From contig JABMDL010000011.1 of assembly GCA_015903945.1 (NCBI GenBank), forward strand, positions 1 through 44,739: a stretch of DNA of 44,739 bases, given 5' to 3'. Positions 9,205-16,800 of the stretch are shown piece by piece. This DNA comes from Nitrospira sp. (GTDB lineage: Bacteria; Nitrospirota; Nitrospiria; Nitrospirales; Nitrospiraceae). The stretch's first letter is position 1. Every line of letters begins with the position of its first letter. The notes below the pieces were generated by a model. The model was not told the DNA's origin. It worked only from the letters and a program-made list of their open reading frames with translations, and ran no database searches. The position numbers and the translations under genes are program-made.

Positions 9205-10707
9205 TTACGCACGAGGCCTACACCGTTCGATGGCTTCACGCGCTACCTCGCGGTCGTCGAAATGGAACTTCTCCTTCCCGATGATCTGATAATCTTCATG
9301 GCCCTTACCGGCAATCAACACCATGTCGCCAGCACGTGCCTCCCGCACCGCCGCTTCGATCGCTTCCCGCCGATCAGCCACTTTCCGATACTGGACGAGC
9401 GGCCGCTCTTTCAGCGCCTCAGCCACGCCGACTTCCACTTCTTGCAAGATGGAGTGCGGGTCCTCCGTTCTTGGATTGTCCGATGTCAAGACAACGATAT
9501 CACTGTACCGCACGGCAGCCTTTCCCATCTTCGGCCGCTTCCCACGGTCACGGTCGCCGCCGCAGCCAAAGACCGTAATGAGACGTCCGGTTTTCAACGC
9601 CTGCGCAGCCGTCAGCAGCCGGACCAGTGCGTCTTCCGTATGGGCGTAATCGACGACCACAGTGAATGCCTGCCCCGCTGTCACGCGCTCGAATCGTCCC
9701 GGCACATTGGTCACCTGTCCCACCGCTTCACGCACCTGATCCGGCGTCGCCCCTTCATGGAGCGCAACTCCGATAGCGGACAACAGGTTGTACACGTTGT
9801 GCTCACCCACGAGATGGCTCTCGACCGGAAAGGACCCGGCAGGGGTCGCCGCGGTAAAGGTCGTTCCCCCGAGCGACAGACGCACCTGTTCAGCCCGAAG
9901 ATCCGCTTGGGCTTTCAGCGCATAGGTCCAAACCGGAACGGGACACAATGCTTTGATGCGCGGCCCCGCCGGATCATCCACGTTCAGAATGGCGCGCTTG
10001 TGAGACTTATGCGTGCCGGTCAATCCCGTGAAGAGCCGCACCTTCGCTTGGAAGTACTCTTCCATGGTCTTATGAAAATCGAGATGATCCTGCGTCAAAT
10101 TAGAAAAGACCGCGACGTCGTATTCGCACCCGGCGGTGCGGTCCTGAGCCAGAGCATGGGAGGAGACCTCCATGACGGCGGCGGTACAGCCACCTGCCAC
10201 CATCTTGGCCAGCAATTGTTGCAACTCGAGCGCGCCCGGCGTCGTGTGCGAGGCCGGAACGGTCTCGGCGCCGATCTGATAGGCCACCGTCCCGATCAGC
10301 CCGACCCGTCGGCCCAACGCTTCCAGTAAGGCTTTGCACACATAGGAGGTCGTCGTCTTCCCGTTCGTCCCCGTCACACCGATCATGCGAATCTGCGACG
10401 AGGGCTCTCCATAGAATCGGCTACCCAGAAGGCCCAGCGCCTTGCGGGAGTCCGCCACTCGAACAAACGGAACTGACAGAGTGCCCACCGGCTGCTGCAA
10501 AACCAGCCCTGCCATTCCGGCTTCCACCGCCGCCCTAATGAAACGATGTCCATCCACCTGTTCGCCCCTTACCGCGATGAACACACTCCCGGGTTGGACG
10601 GACCGGGAATCGTCGGTGACGGCGCGCACCGGTATGGTGTGATCGCCCCCGCTCTCGATGATCGCAACCTGTCCCTGAAGCGCCTGGAGCATTGATGCAA
10701 ATGTCAT
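9205..10707 (-). CDS. murE: UDP-MurNAc-L-Ala-D-Glu--2,6-diaminopimelate ligase MurE
   Basis: Adds the third residue of the stem peptide. With the start chosen it has 500 residues. The ATP loop is VTGTNGKTTT near residues 111-120. The specificity motif DNPR at about residues 410-413, within SDNPRTEDP, indicates meso-diaminopimelate rather than lysine, as expected for a Gram-negative wall. The frame extends upstream to 10755, which would overlap the ftsI end; I chose the ATG at 10707, leaving a 22-nt gap, because MTFASMLQ fits the family N-terminus. No strong ribosome site is visible for either start. Confidence 0.94.
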   Translation of the reverse strand: MTFASMLQALQGQVAIIESGGDHTIPVRAVTDDSRSVQPGSVFIAVRGEQVDGHRFIRAAVEAGMAGLVLQQPVGTLSVPFVRVADSRKALGLLGSRFYGEPSSQIRMIGVTGTNGKTTTSYVCKALLEALGRRVGLIGTVAYQIGAETVPASHTTPGALELQQLLAKMVAGGCTAAVMEVSSHALAQDRTAGCEYDVAVFSNLTQDHLDFHKTMEEYFQAKVRLFTGLTGTHKSHKRAILNVDDPAGPRIKALCPVPVWTYALKAQADLRAEQVRLSLGGTTFTAATPAGSFPVESHLVGEHNVYNLLSAIGVALHEGATPDQVREAVGQVTNVPGRFERVTAGQAFTVVVDYAHTEDALVRLLTAAQALKTGRLITVFGCGGDRDRGKRPKMGKAAVRYSDIVVLTSDNPRTEDPHSILQEVEVGVAEALKERPLVQYRKVADRREAIEAAVREARAGDMVLIAGKGHEDYQIIGKEKFHFDDREVAREAIERCRPRA

Positions 10708-10729
10708 GTATCGTTCCGCTACACCTCGA

Positions 10730-12451
10730 CTATGACCCGCCGGCCGCCATCGCAAGCTTGACCGGTTCCGGCGAAGAAACCCCCAAGTAACTTAACGCCT
10801 GCTCACCGACACGATTGAAGACCGGCGCCGCCACAGCCCCACCCCAGGCTTCTCCCTGCGGCTCATCAATCACGACAATCATGGCCAGTCGCGGATTGTC
10901 CGCCGGCACATACCCGATAAAAGAACTGACGAACTTGGAATCCGAATAGGTTCCTGTGCGCGGATCGATCTTCTGGGCAGTGCCGGTTTTCCCGGCGACG
11001 CGAAATCCGGAAATCGCGGCTTTCCCCCCTGTTCCATCGGTTACAACTCCTTCAAGAATCCTGGTCACCGCGCGCGCCGTTTCCGGCGAGATCACCCGTC
11101 GTCTCACTTGGGGGAGGATCTGTCGCTTCACCTCGTCCTGGGCGTCCCGGATTTCCGACACGACGTAGGGCTTCATCAGTTGCCCACCATTGGCGATCGC
11201 CGCAATCGCCGTGACCATTTGCATCGGAGTCACACCGACCTCTTGCCCCATCGAAACGGAGGCCACGGTTCGCCGACCCCAGGCTTTGGGGTTTTTCAGC
11301 AAACCTGTCGCCTCTCCCGGAAGATCGATCTCTGTCCGCGCCCCAAATCCAAAGGCCTGGAGATACTGGTACAACCGCTGATCCCCCAGCGCTATGCCGG
11401 CCTTAGCTGCACCGATATTGCTGGACTTCTGAATAACCTGCGCGAACGTCAGCCAGCCAAGCTTTTCATGGTCGTGAATGACGGTACTCGCGATGGCCAT
11501 GCTCCCCTGCTCTCCGAACACCAAGGTATCCGGCTTCATCACCCGTTCTTCAATGGCCGCAGCGGCAAGGATCGCTTTCATGGTGGAACCAGGCTCATAG
11601 GCATCCGTCAATGCGCGATTCCGCCAACGGTCTGGACTCAGGTTGGAGAGGACGTTGGGATCAAAACGGGGGCTGACTGCCAATGCCAACAGGGCACCAC
11701 TGTAAGGCTCCAGCACGATCATCGTCCCGGATTTCGCCTGAGCGCGGACAACCGCATTGTCCAATTCTTTTTCCACAATGTACTGAATCACTTCGTCGAT
11801 TGTGAGCACGAGGCGATGGCCAGGTGCAGGAGCCTGTTCGGTCTGCTGTCCCTTTGAAAACACCGTACGGCCCTTTGCATCTCGCTGTAACACGGTTACC
11901 CGTTTCTCACCCTGCAATTCGGTGTCATATCGGCGTTCGATACCCTCCAATCCCTGGCCATCCATTCCTGAAAAGCCCAAGAGATGAGATAGAAGGGGAC
12001 CCTTGGGATAAAACCGACGCCCCTCCATGACCACACCTATACCCTCGACCCGCGTCCGCTCGAACCACCGCCCCTGTTCAGGGTCCAACTTTCGCGCCAG
12101 CCACACGAACCGGCGATCTTGGCGAAGCTTCTGCTCCAACTCATTGGCCCGAACATGGAGCACCGGCGAAAGCACACGTGCCGTTTTGGCCGGACTGCCC
12201 ACATCGGTCGGCACACCAAACACGGACGGCACTTCCAGATTCATCGCCAAAACTTTCCCATTACGATCGACGATCGTGCCACGAGCCCCTTCCAGCGACA
12301 CAGTTTTTTGGTGCTGACGGTCCGCTTTTACCGTCAGTTCGGCGGCCTGCAAGACTTGGAGCGTCACTAACCGGAAGAGGACAATGCCAAATCCTCCAAG
12401 GAGCACCAACAGCATCACGTAGCGACGAGTGCGCCGAAGAGGGACAGCCAC
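10730..12451 (-). CDS. ftsI: Division-specific class B penicillin-binding protein FtsI (PBP3)
   Basis: Inner-membrane transpeptidase that cross-links septal peptidoglycan with FtsW. It has 573 residues: a short cytoplasmic tail, one membrane anchor near residues 11-33, a PBP dimer domain with RGTIVDRNGKVLA near 57-69, and the transpeptidase domain. The three catalytic motifs are visible: SxxK as S289-T-M-K292, SxN as S343-S-N345 and KTG at 488-490. There is no C-terminal PASTA domain. It starts with GTG, and that G is also the last base of the ftsL stop codon (TAGTG), so the two genes are tightly coupled. Confidence 0.94.
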   Translation of the reverse strand: MAVPLRRTRRYVMLLVLLGGFGIVLFRLVTLQVLQAAELTVKADRQHQKTVSLEGARGTIVDRNGKVLAMNLEVPSVFGVPTDVGSPAKTARVLSPVLHVRANELEQKLRQDRRFVWLARKLDPEQGRWFERTRVEGIGVVMEGRRFYPKGPLLSHLLGFSGMDGQGLEGIERRYDTELQGEKRVTVLQRDAKGRTVFSKGQQTEQAPAPGHRLVLTIDEVIQYIVEKELDNAVVRAQAKSGTMIVLEPYSGALLALAVSPRFDPNVLSNLSPDRWRNRALTDAYEPGSTMKAILAAAAIEERVMKPDTLVFGEQGSMAIASTVIHDHEKLGWLTFAQVIQKSSNIGAAKAGIALGDQRLYQYLQAFGFGARTEIDLPGEATGLLKNPKAWGRRTVASVSMGQEVGVTPMQMVTAIAAIANGGQLMKPYVVSEIRDAQDEVKRQILPQVRRRVISPETARAVTRILEGVVTDGTGGKAAISGFRVAGKTGTAQKIDPRTGTYSDSKFVSSFIGYVPADNPRLAMIVVIDEPQGEAWGGAVAAPVFNRVGEQALSYLGVSSPEPVKLAMAAGGS

Positions 12452-12783
12452 TATCTCCTCACATCGAACGGTTCATGCTTGGCGACGCGCAGTTCCGCTG
12501 GAGCGCCTTGAATGGGCGGCACAGCCAAAGGCTCGGCTTGCACCACAATGACCTGCCCCCTCTGAGGCGGGGCCATGCCGAGCCGTTCCGTCGCGACCTT
12601 GGCGATCCGATCAGGCGCACTGAGCGCGGAAACTTTGACACGAAGCTGATCGCGCTCACGTTCGAGTATCGTCTTTTCCTGCTTGAGTCGCTCGACCTGA
12701 TACCCTACCCGCACCATGTCCACCCGCTCCCACACGAATAGAAATACCAGACACAACCCCACACACATCGCAATCAGCCTCAT
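12451..12783 (-). CDS. ftsL: Cell division protein FtsL
   Basis: Small bitopic division protein expected to pair with FtsB/DivIC and to activate FtsWI. It has 110 residues: a short start, one membrane helix near residues 2-20, a heptad-like coiled coil rich in E, R, K and L (about 28-55), and a tail with ERLGMAPP, the common FtsL C-terminal motif. The frame is open upstream inside rsmH. I chose the ATG at 12783 because it overlaps the rsmH TGA (ATGA) and has AAAGGA 8 nt upstream. Recognition rests on position, topology and the C-terminal motif, since FtsL sequences are poorly conserved. Confidence 0.85.
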   Translation of the reverse strand: MRLIAMCVGLCLVFLFVWERVDMVRVGYQVERLKQEKTILERERDQLRVKVSALSAPDRIAKVATERLGMAPPQRGQVIVVQAEPLAVPPIQGAPAELRVAKHEPFDVRR

Positions 12784-13685
12784 GCGGCCATCCTTTCCGG
12801 CAACCTTTCGGCCACCCGCAACTTCGCGCTCCGAGCCCGCGGATTCTCCCGACATTCCTGCTCAGAGGAAAGAATGGGTTTCTTTGTGAGCAACGCCAGG
12901 CGCGCGGCGGGACCTTGCGCCAACGATCGAAAGGTGTGCTTCACAATGCGATCCTCCAGAGAGTGGAACGAGATCACACAGATCCTTCCCCTCGGCGCCA
13001 GGATATCGACGGCATCCCGAAGCGACGGCTCCAGCCATTCAAGCTCACGATTTACGGCGATCCGAAGCGCCTGAAATGTCCTCGTGGCACAGTGAATCCG
13101 TCCGTGCCGATAGGCGGGCGGTACGGCCCCCGAAACAAGAGACGCGAGCACGCCCGTCGTCTGGATCGGCCCACGATTTCGCTCACGCACAATCGCACGA
13201 GCAATTCGGCGCGAATAGCGCTCCTCTCCATATTGGAAAATGATGTCGGCGAGTTCTTGCTCCTCACGGCTGTTCACCAAGTCCGCCGCCGTCTCGCCTG
13301 CCTTTTGGTCCATGCGCATATCGAGCGGTCCGTCTTGCATGAAGCTGAACCCGCGGGCGGGATCATCCAGCTGGGGCGATGACACGCCGAGATCGAAGAG
13401 CACGCCTGCCACGGTTGGCACCCCTATTTCCTCAAGAAGGTTTTTCAAGTCCCGGTAATTTCCCTTTCTCAGGACCACCCGCTCCCCAAATCTTGCCAGT
13501 CGCTCTTGAGAAAATGCGATCGCTCGAACATCTTGATCCAATCCGATCAGCTTCATGACCGAATCAGAACCATCCAAAACCATTTCGGCATGCCCACCAT
13601 ATCCCACCGTGCAGTCCAGGATGGTCTTTGGATCATCGTGCATAAGCCATTGCAATACTTCTCTAACTAATACTGGTCTATGCAC
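12780..13685 (-). CDS. rsmH: 16S rRNA m4C1402 methyltransferase RsmH (MraW)
   Basis: AdoMet-dependent enzyme that N4-methylates C1402 in the decoding centre of 16S rRNA. It has 301 residues. The start HRPVLVREVLQWL, the AdoMet loop DCTVGYGGHAE near residue 24, FDLGVSSPQLDDPARGFSF and the C-terminal ISFHSLEDRIVK block are all family hallmarks. The start codon is GTG at 13685; the stretch before it lacks a strong ribosome site. It is the first gene of the dcw cluster in this window. In many bacteria mraZ comes directly before it, but here the next gene upstream is on the other strand and unrelated. Confidence 0.95.
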   Translation of the reverse strand: MHRPVLVREVLQWLMHDDPKTILDCTVGYGGHAEMVLDGSDSVMKLIGLDQDVRAIAFSQERLARFGERVVLRKGNYRDLKNLLEEIGVPTVAGVLFDLGVSSPQLDDPARGFSFMQDGPLDMRMDQKAGETAADLVNSREEQELADIIFQYGEERYSRRIARAIVRERNRGPIQTTGVLASLVSGAVPPAYRHGRIHCATRTFQALRIAVNRELEWLEPSLRDAVDILAPRGRICVISFHSLEDRIVKHTFRSLAQGPAARLALLTKKPILSSEQECRENPRARSAKLRVAERLPERMAA

Positions 13686-13705
13686 AGTCTGATCTTTTCG
13701 TTATT

Positions 13706-13731
13706 TCCCATTTAACCCCACTTCTACCCAC
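13706..13731 (-). promoter_or_regulatory. Candidate MraZ operator (three TGGG boxes)
   Basis: On the minus strand three TGGG boxes lie exactly 10 bp apart (CCCA on the plus strand at 13707, 13717 and 13727), with G, G and A before them. This matches the TGGG-N direct repeats bound by MraZ upstream of dcw clusters. They sit between the predicted transcription start (about 13734) and the rsmH start codon, a good place for repression. No mraZ gene lies next to them. Confidence 0.65.
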
Positions 13732-13736
13732 GCAGC

Positions 13737-13752
13737 CGGGAGTATACTCCCG
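13737..13752. promoter_or_regulatory. Perfect 16-bp palindrome over the dcw promoter -10
   Basis: CGGGAGTATACTCCCG is identical to its reverse complement and contains the TATACT -10 hexamer of the rsmH promoter at its centre. It could be the operator of a dimeric regulator that blocks RNA polymerase, or a chance product of a GC-flanked TATA. The sequence is certain; the function is inference. Confidence 0.5.
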
Positions 13753-13768
13753 AAAATCTTGTTGTCAA
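13741..13768 (-). promoter_or_regulatory. Sigma-70 type promoter of the dcw cluster
   Basis: On the minus strand TTGACA (13768-13763) and TATACT (13746-13741) are separated by 16 bp. Both hexamers are close to consensus. The predicted transcription start is near 13734, giving a leader of about 50 nt that includes the MraZ-like boxes. It is the best promoter visible in the 13.7 kb on this strand. Confidence 0.75.
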
Positions 13769-13870
13769 TGGGAATTTCATTGATTGGACAGGTGCTTATG
13801 GATGGTCACCCTTTGACCCAATATTTGATGTTTCATTGACTTCTCCAGGCTTGGGCTAGAGAATGAGCGT

Positions 13871-15004
13871 ATGCGTACTCCAAACCTACAGACATCGAAG
13901 GGTCCCGTCTTTCTCTCGATTGCGCTCGCCATATGCTCCCTCTCTGGGCATTTCTTGATACCGGGGGAAGCGCCCGCGAAAGAATTCAACCCGGAGAATC
14001 CACTCAATGTGCCTGCGCCAATCTATTGGTGCCCCGGAAAGACTCAGGATCAACAAATCTCGACGAAGAAAGGCGCCGACTGCGAACCTCTGTACGATCA
14101 ACAGGCGAACGAAACCTTTCGAAACAAAGCCCAAAAACAGGGCTATGACCTTCCGGATCGTGACCCGATCAAAATTGTGGAATTGCAGAATGACGCCTCA
14201 AAGTTCTCGGAACGCTACCGGAACTTTCTGTCCTGCTGTGTGACGTCCGACGAGGCTCCGGCGGAAATCGTCGAGTTGATCGACGAAGCCAACCACATTC
14301 TCAAAGCCGTCCAGCAAAAAGGCATCTACAACTCAGCGGGGTTTGGAATCGGAAGCCGTGCAGACGGCAGCCCTGGCACCGGCCCAGGCAACGGAACCGG
14401 CAACGGTGGTTTAGGCGGGGGGCCTGGACAGGCGCCGAAGCTCGGCACCTTTGCACGCCAATACACGCTCAGCGAGATCGTTGGGACGGTGGCTCGGGCA
14501 CGGAATGAACTGTTTGCTCTCAGAGATCGTCTTGAGAAATTGAAAGAGGCGCGCCAAGATCTTGAGAGTGTGGACTACGAGCGAAGCGGCCGGGTGAAGC
14601 AACAGCTGGACGATGAAGAGGATGCAATCCGGAAAGAGTTTTCTTCCAAGAAGCCGCCGTCATCCGCACCCACAGGCATGGAAATCCAAGACACCACGCT
14701 GCGCTCCCGCATCGGCGGCGACATCGAGGACACCAAACTGAATGCCAACTTTGGAGCGGATATCGGCGCCTCAGTTTCTCCCTATAGCAATGTCGGGGAA
14801 TCGCTCCGTCCACGCCGAGGAGGCGACATTCACGACAGCGAATTGTCGCATCGACCCGGGACGGATCTTCAAGACACCACGATGCCCAGCAGCACCGGAT
14901 TCGAGGTCGATCAAGCGCAAAACCGCGAGGGTTCCTCGACTGTTCAACGCCGCGGGGTCGGTCCCTCGATCGGTGATTCGGGTCTCAACACGAAGCGCCG
15001 GTAA
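13871..15004 (+). CDS. Secreted protein with glycine-rich linker and C-terminal 13-residue repeats
   Basis: I do not recognise this family. It has 377 residues with a likely signal peptide (hydrophobic segment about residues 13-30, then GEAPAKE). The first half is charged, with four cysteines and two hydrophobic helices. A Gly/Pro/Asn linker follows near residues 165-195, then a strongly charged coiled-coil-like stretch (about 210-265) rich in E, K, R and L. The tail holds repeats of the form G-x-[DE]-[IL]-x-D-[TS]-x-[LM], arranged as 13, 13 and about 22 residues, then 13, 13 and 21, then a last unit. It is divergent from the dcw cluster and convergent with the Asp-box lipoprotein. The start is the first ATG before the signal peptide. 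It probably acts in the periplasm or outside the cell. Confidence 0.75.
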   Translation: MRTPNLQTSKGPVFLSIALAICSLSGHFLIPGEAPAKEFNPENPLNVPAPIYWCPGKTQDQQISTKKGADCEPLYDQQANETFRNKAQKQGYDLPDRDPIKIVELQNDASKFSERYRNFLSCCVTSDEAPAEIVELIDEANHILKAVQQKGIYNSAGFGIGSRADGSPGTGPGNGTGNGGLGGGPGQAPKLGTFARQYTLSEIVGTVARARNELFALRDRLEKLKEARQDLESVDYERSGRVKQQLDDEEDAIRKEFSSKKPPSSAPTGMEIQDTTLRSRIGGDIEDTKLNANFGADIGASVSPYSNVGESLRPRRGGDIHDSELSHRPGTDLQDTTMPSSTGFEVDQAQNREGSSTVQRRGVGPSIGDSGLNTKRR

Positions 15005-15016
15005 GTTCCGTTTCGA

Positions 15017-16069
15017 TCATCCCTCCCTCACAGTCGGCATCGGCTCCCACATGTCCCCCGCATTCACGCTGCGATACAAGCCACTGCCGTTGGTGCCGGC
15101 ATAGAACAGGTTCGGATCCGTCCCGCTCTGCGCGATTGAACGGATATTCGTCGTCGCAAGCCCGTTATTCAGCGTCTTCCACGTCGCACCGCCGTCTTCA
15201 CTGCAATGCACCCCATCCCGTCCGGCGAGATAGATCACATTCTTTCTGGCGCGATCCAACACCATCGCCATGATCATCTGGTCGGGCAACGATGCGCCGA
15301 TCCGCTGCCATGCCTGACCGCCGTCCACAGTCTTATAGAGCCCGCTCAGCGTCGCGGCATACACCGTATCCGGCTCGAAGGGATCGACCAGAATCGACGT
15401 CACGTTCAGCGCGCGCGACGTTTTCACCATGCCCGGCGGCACCAATCCGTTATTCACCTTCTCCCAATGGCCGGCTTGATCGACCGACTTGTACACGCCG
15501 CCGCTCGTGCCTGCATACAGAATCTGTCTCCTCGTCGGATCCATGCCGAGCGTCACGACCATGAGGACTTCCTTCATGCCGTCCATCCGCTTGGACCAAT
15601 TCTCGCCGCCGTTCTTCGTTTCATATACGCCCATCGTCGTTGCGAGATAAATATGTTGATTGTCGGACGGATCAAAGAGGAACTGGTTGACGACCGAGGT
15701 AATCGTCGCATCGTCCAGCCCCGTGCGCATCGAAATCCAGCGCTGGCCGCCGTCGTGGCTCTTAAAAACCGCGTCGCCTTTCGTACCGGCATAGACTATC
15801 GCCGGATACACCGGATCGACCGCCATCGAAATGACGCGCGAATGGCTCATGCCGCGCGACAAATTCGTCCAGGTCCGGCCGCCGTCCCGTGTCTTATAAA
15901 TGTAGTCGTTCGTGGCGACGTAGATGATGTCGGGATTCTTGGGGTGGAGTTGGATGACAACGATCGCATCGCTGCGATTGCAGCCGAAGAGCGCCCAGAT
16001 CACGAGGAGAAGAAGCCCCGATCCTATCAGCTGTCTAAGGATGGTCAGGTAACTCCCAACTGCGCGCAT
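15017..16069 (-). CDS. Asp-box (BNR) repeat lipoprotein, Ycf48/sortilin-like propeller
   Basis: Predicted lipoprotein of about 350 residues: membrane segment ending in ALFGC (lipobox) followed by a beta-propeller. Seven Asp-box motifs of the S/T-x-D-x-G-x-x-W type can be read: TRDGGRTW, SHDGGQRW, TKNGGENW, SVDQAGHW, TVDGGQAW, SEDGGATW and SVNAGDMW, each about 45-50 residues apart with VYAGT-like strands between. Such propellers bind proteins or glycans; Ycf48 in photosystem II assembly is a known relative, but that role is not expected here. The start is uncertain. ATG 16069 gives a normal signal peptide; ATG 16087 and TTG 16102 are alternatives. All three fall inside a repeat element (16048-16141). 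Confidence 0.85.
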   Translation of the reverse strand: MRAVGSYLTILRQLIGSGLLLLVIWALFGCNRSDAIVVIQLHPKNPDIIYVATNDYIYKTRDGGRTWTNLSRGMSHSRVISMAVDPVYPAIVYAGTKGDAVFKSHDGGQRWISMRTGLDDATITSVVNQFLFDPSDNQHIYLATTMGVYETKNGGENWSKRMDGMKEVLMVVTLGMDPTRRQILYAGTSGGVYKSVDQAGHWEKVNNGLVPPGMVKTSRALNVTSILVDPFEPDTVYAATLSGLYKTVDGGQAWQRIGASLPDQMIMAMVLDRARKNVIYLAGRDGVHCSEDGGATWKTLNNGLATTNIRSIAQSGTDPNLFYAGTNGSGLYRSVNAGDMWEPMPTVREG

Positions 16070-16141
16070 GCACCGAGCGCCTGCCATAGTGTGACCATCC
16101 AATGACCCCGCGTGCGCGGGGCGCGAGCAAACGGAGTTACC
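16048..16141. repeat. Inverted-repeat element, copy A
   Basis: The ends are GGTAACTCC and its exact reverse complement. Inside, the left arm carries ACTGCGCGCATGCACCGAGC and the right arm GCGTGCGCGGGGCGCGAGCA, both nearly repeated in copy B (16684-16800). It begins 12 nt after the yajQ stop and contains the start region of the Asp-box gene. It could be a REP-like 3' hairpin or a small non-autonomous mobile repeat. Confidence 0.6.
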
Positions 16142-16153
16142 AAGCCAGTCTCT

Positions 16154-16651
16154 TTATCGATAATTCGCAAACTGCAAGTCGATCCCGAAGTCTTTTCCTT
16201 TTAAGAAGGTGATCGCCGATTGCAGCTCGTCCTTGCTCTTACTGAGCACCCGCACCTGTTCACCCTGAATCTGCGCCTGGACTTTCAACTTCGAATCCTT
16301 GATGACCTTCGTAATCTCCTTGGCCTTCTCCGACGCGAGGCCGCTCTGAATCTTGACCGTCTGACGGACCGTGGCGTTCAATGCGGGCTCCACTGCACCG
16401 TAGTCGAAGGCTTTCAGCGATACGCCGCGTTTCACACACTTGCCTTTAATGATGTCCTGCACCGCCTTCAGCTTATAGTCGTCATCCGACACGACCACGA
16501 GTTCCTTTTCCTTCTCCTTCAGTGTGATCTCCGTCTTCGTATCCTTAAAATCGAACCGCTGTTTGATCTCCTTCGTCGCCTGATCCAGCGCGTTCTTTAA
16601 TTCCTGCATGTTCACTTCCGACACCACATCGAACGAATACTGATCCGCCAC
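16154..16651 (-). CDS. yajQ: YajQ family cyclic di-GMP / nucleotide-binding protein
   Basis: Small cytoplasmic protein of 165 residues, the full family length, made of two ferredoxin-like domains. The start MADQYSFDVVSEVNMQE and the later SDDDYKLKAVQDI, GVSLKAFDYG and C-terminal KGKDFGIDLQF segments are conserved across YajQ proteins. In Xanthomonas a relative binds cyclic di-GMP and works with a transcription factor; in other species it was first reported to bind nucleotides or RNA. Three PilZ-type proteins in the window suggest that cyclic di-GMP signalling matters in this organism. The gene is flanked on both sides by copies of the same inverted-repeat element. Confidence 0.95.
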   Translation of the reverse strand: MADQYSFDVVSEVNMQELKNALDQATKEIKQRFDFKDTKTEITLKEKEKELVVVSDDDYKLKAVQDIIKGKCVKRGVSLKAFDYGAVEPALNATVRQTVKIQSGLASEKAKEITKVIKDSKLKVQAQIQGEQVRVLSKSKDELQSAITFLKGKDFGIDLQFANYR

Positions 16652-16683
16652 GATTTCCTCCTTCTCTTACTCGCTAATCCCAA

Positions 16684-16800
16684 AGAGCGTCCTGGCCAGT
16701 CTCCTACTGCGCGCATGTACCGAGCACCGCCCTTAACTTATGAATATGATAAATCTTGCGTGCGGGGTGCGCGAGCACAGGAGATTGACCAGGGCGCTCT
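16684..16800. repeat. Inverted-repeat element, copy B
   Basis: The 22-base ends AGAGCGTCCTGGCCAGTCTC-CT and AGAGCGCCCTGGTCAATCTC-CT (read from the opposite strand) match at 19 of 22 positions, and two of the three differences would still pair as G-U in RNA. The inner sequence resembles copy A. The right end overlaps the last two bases of the cstA stop codon region, so a long hairpin would form right after cstA in its mRNA. Confidence 0.65.

Noticed and set aside
8914..10329. A 471-codon open frame on the plus strand across murF and murE
   Set aside because: It is opposite two clear Mur ligases, its protein is rich in Arg, His and Pro without domains, and it crosses the gap between two genes. 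It is a GC-rich shadow.
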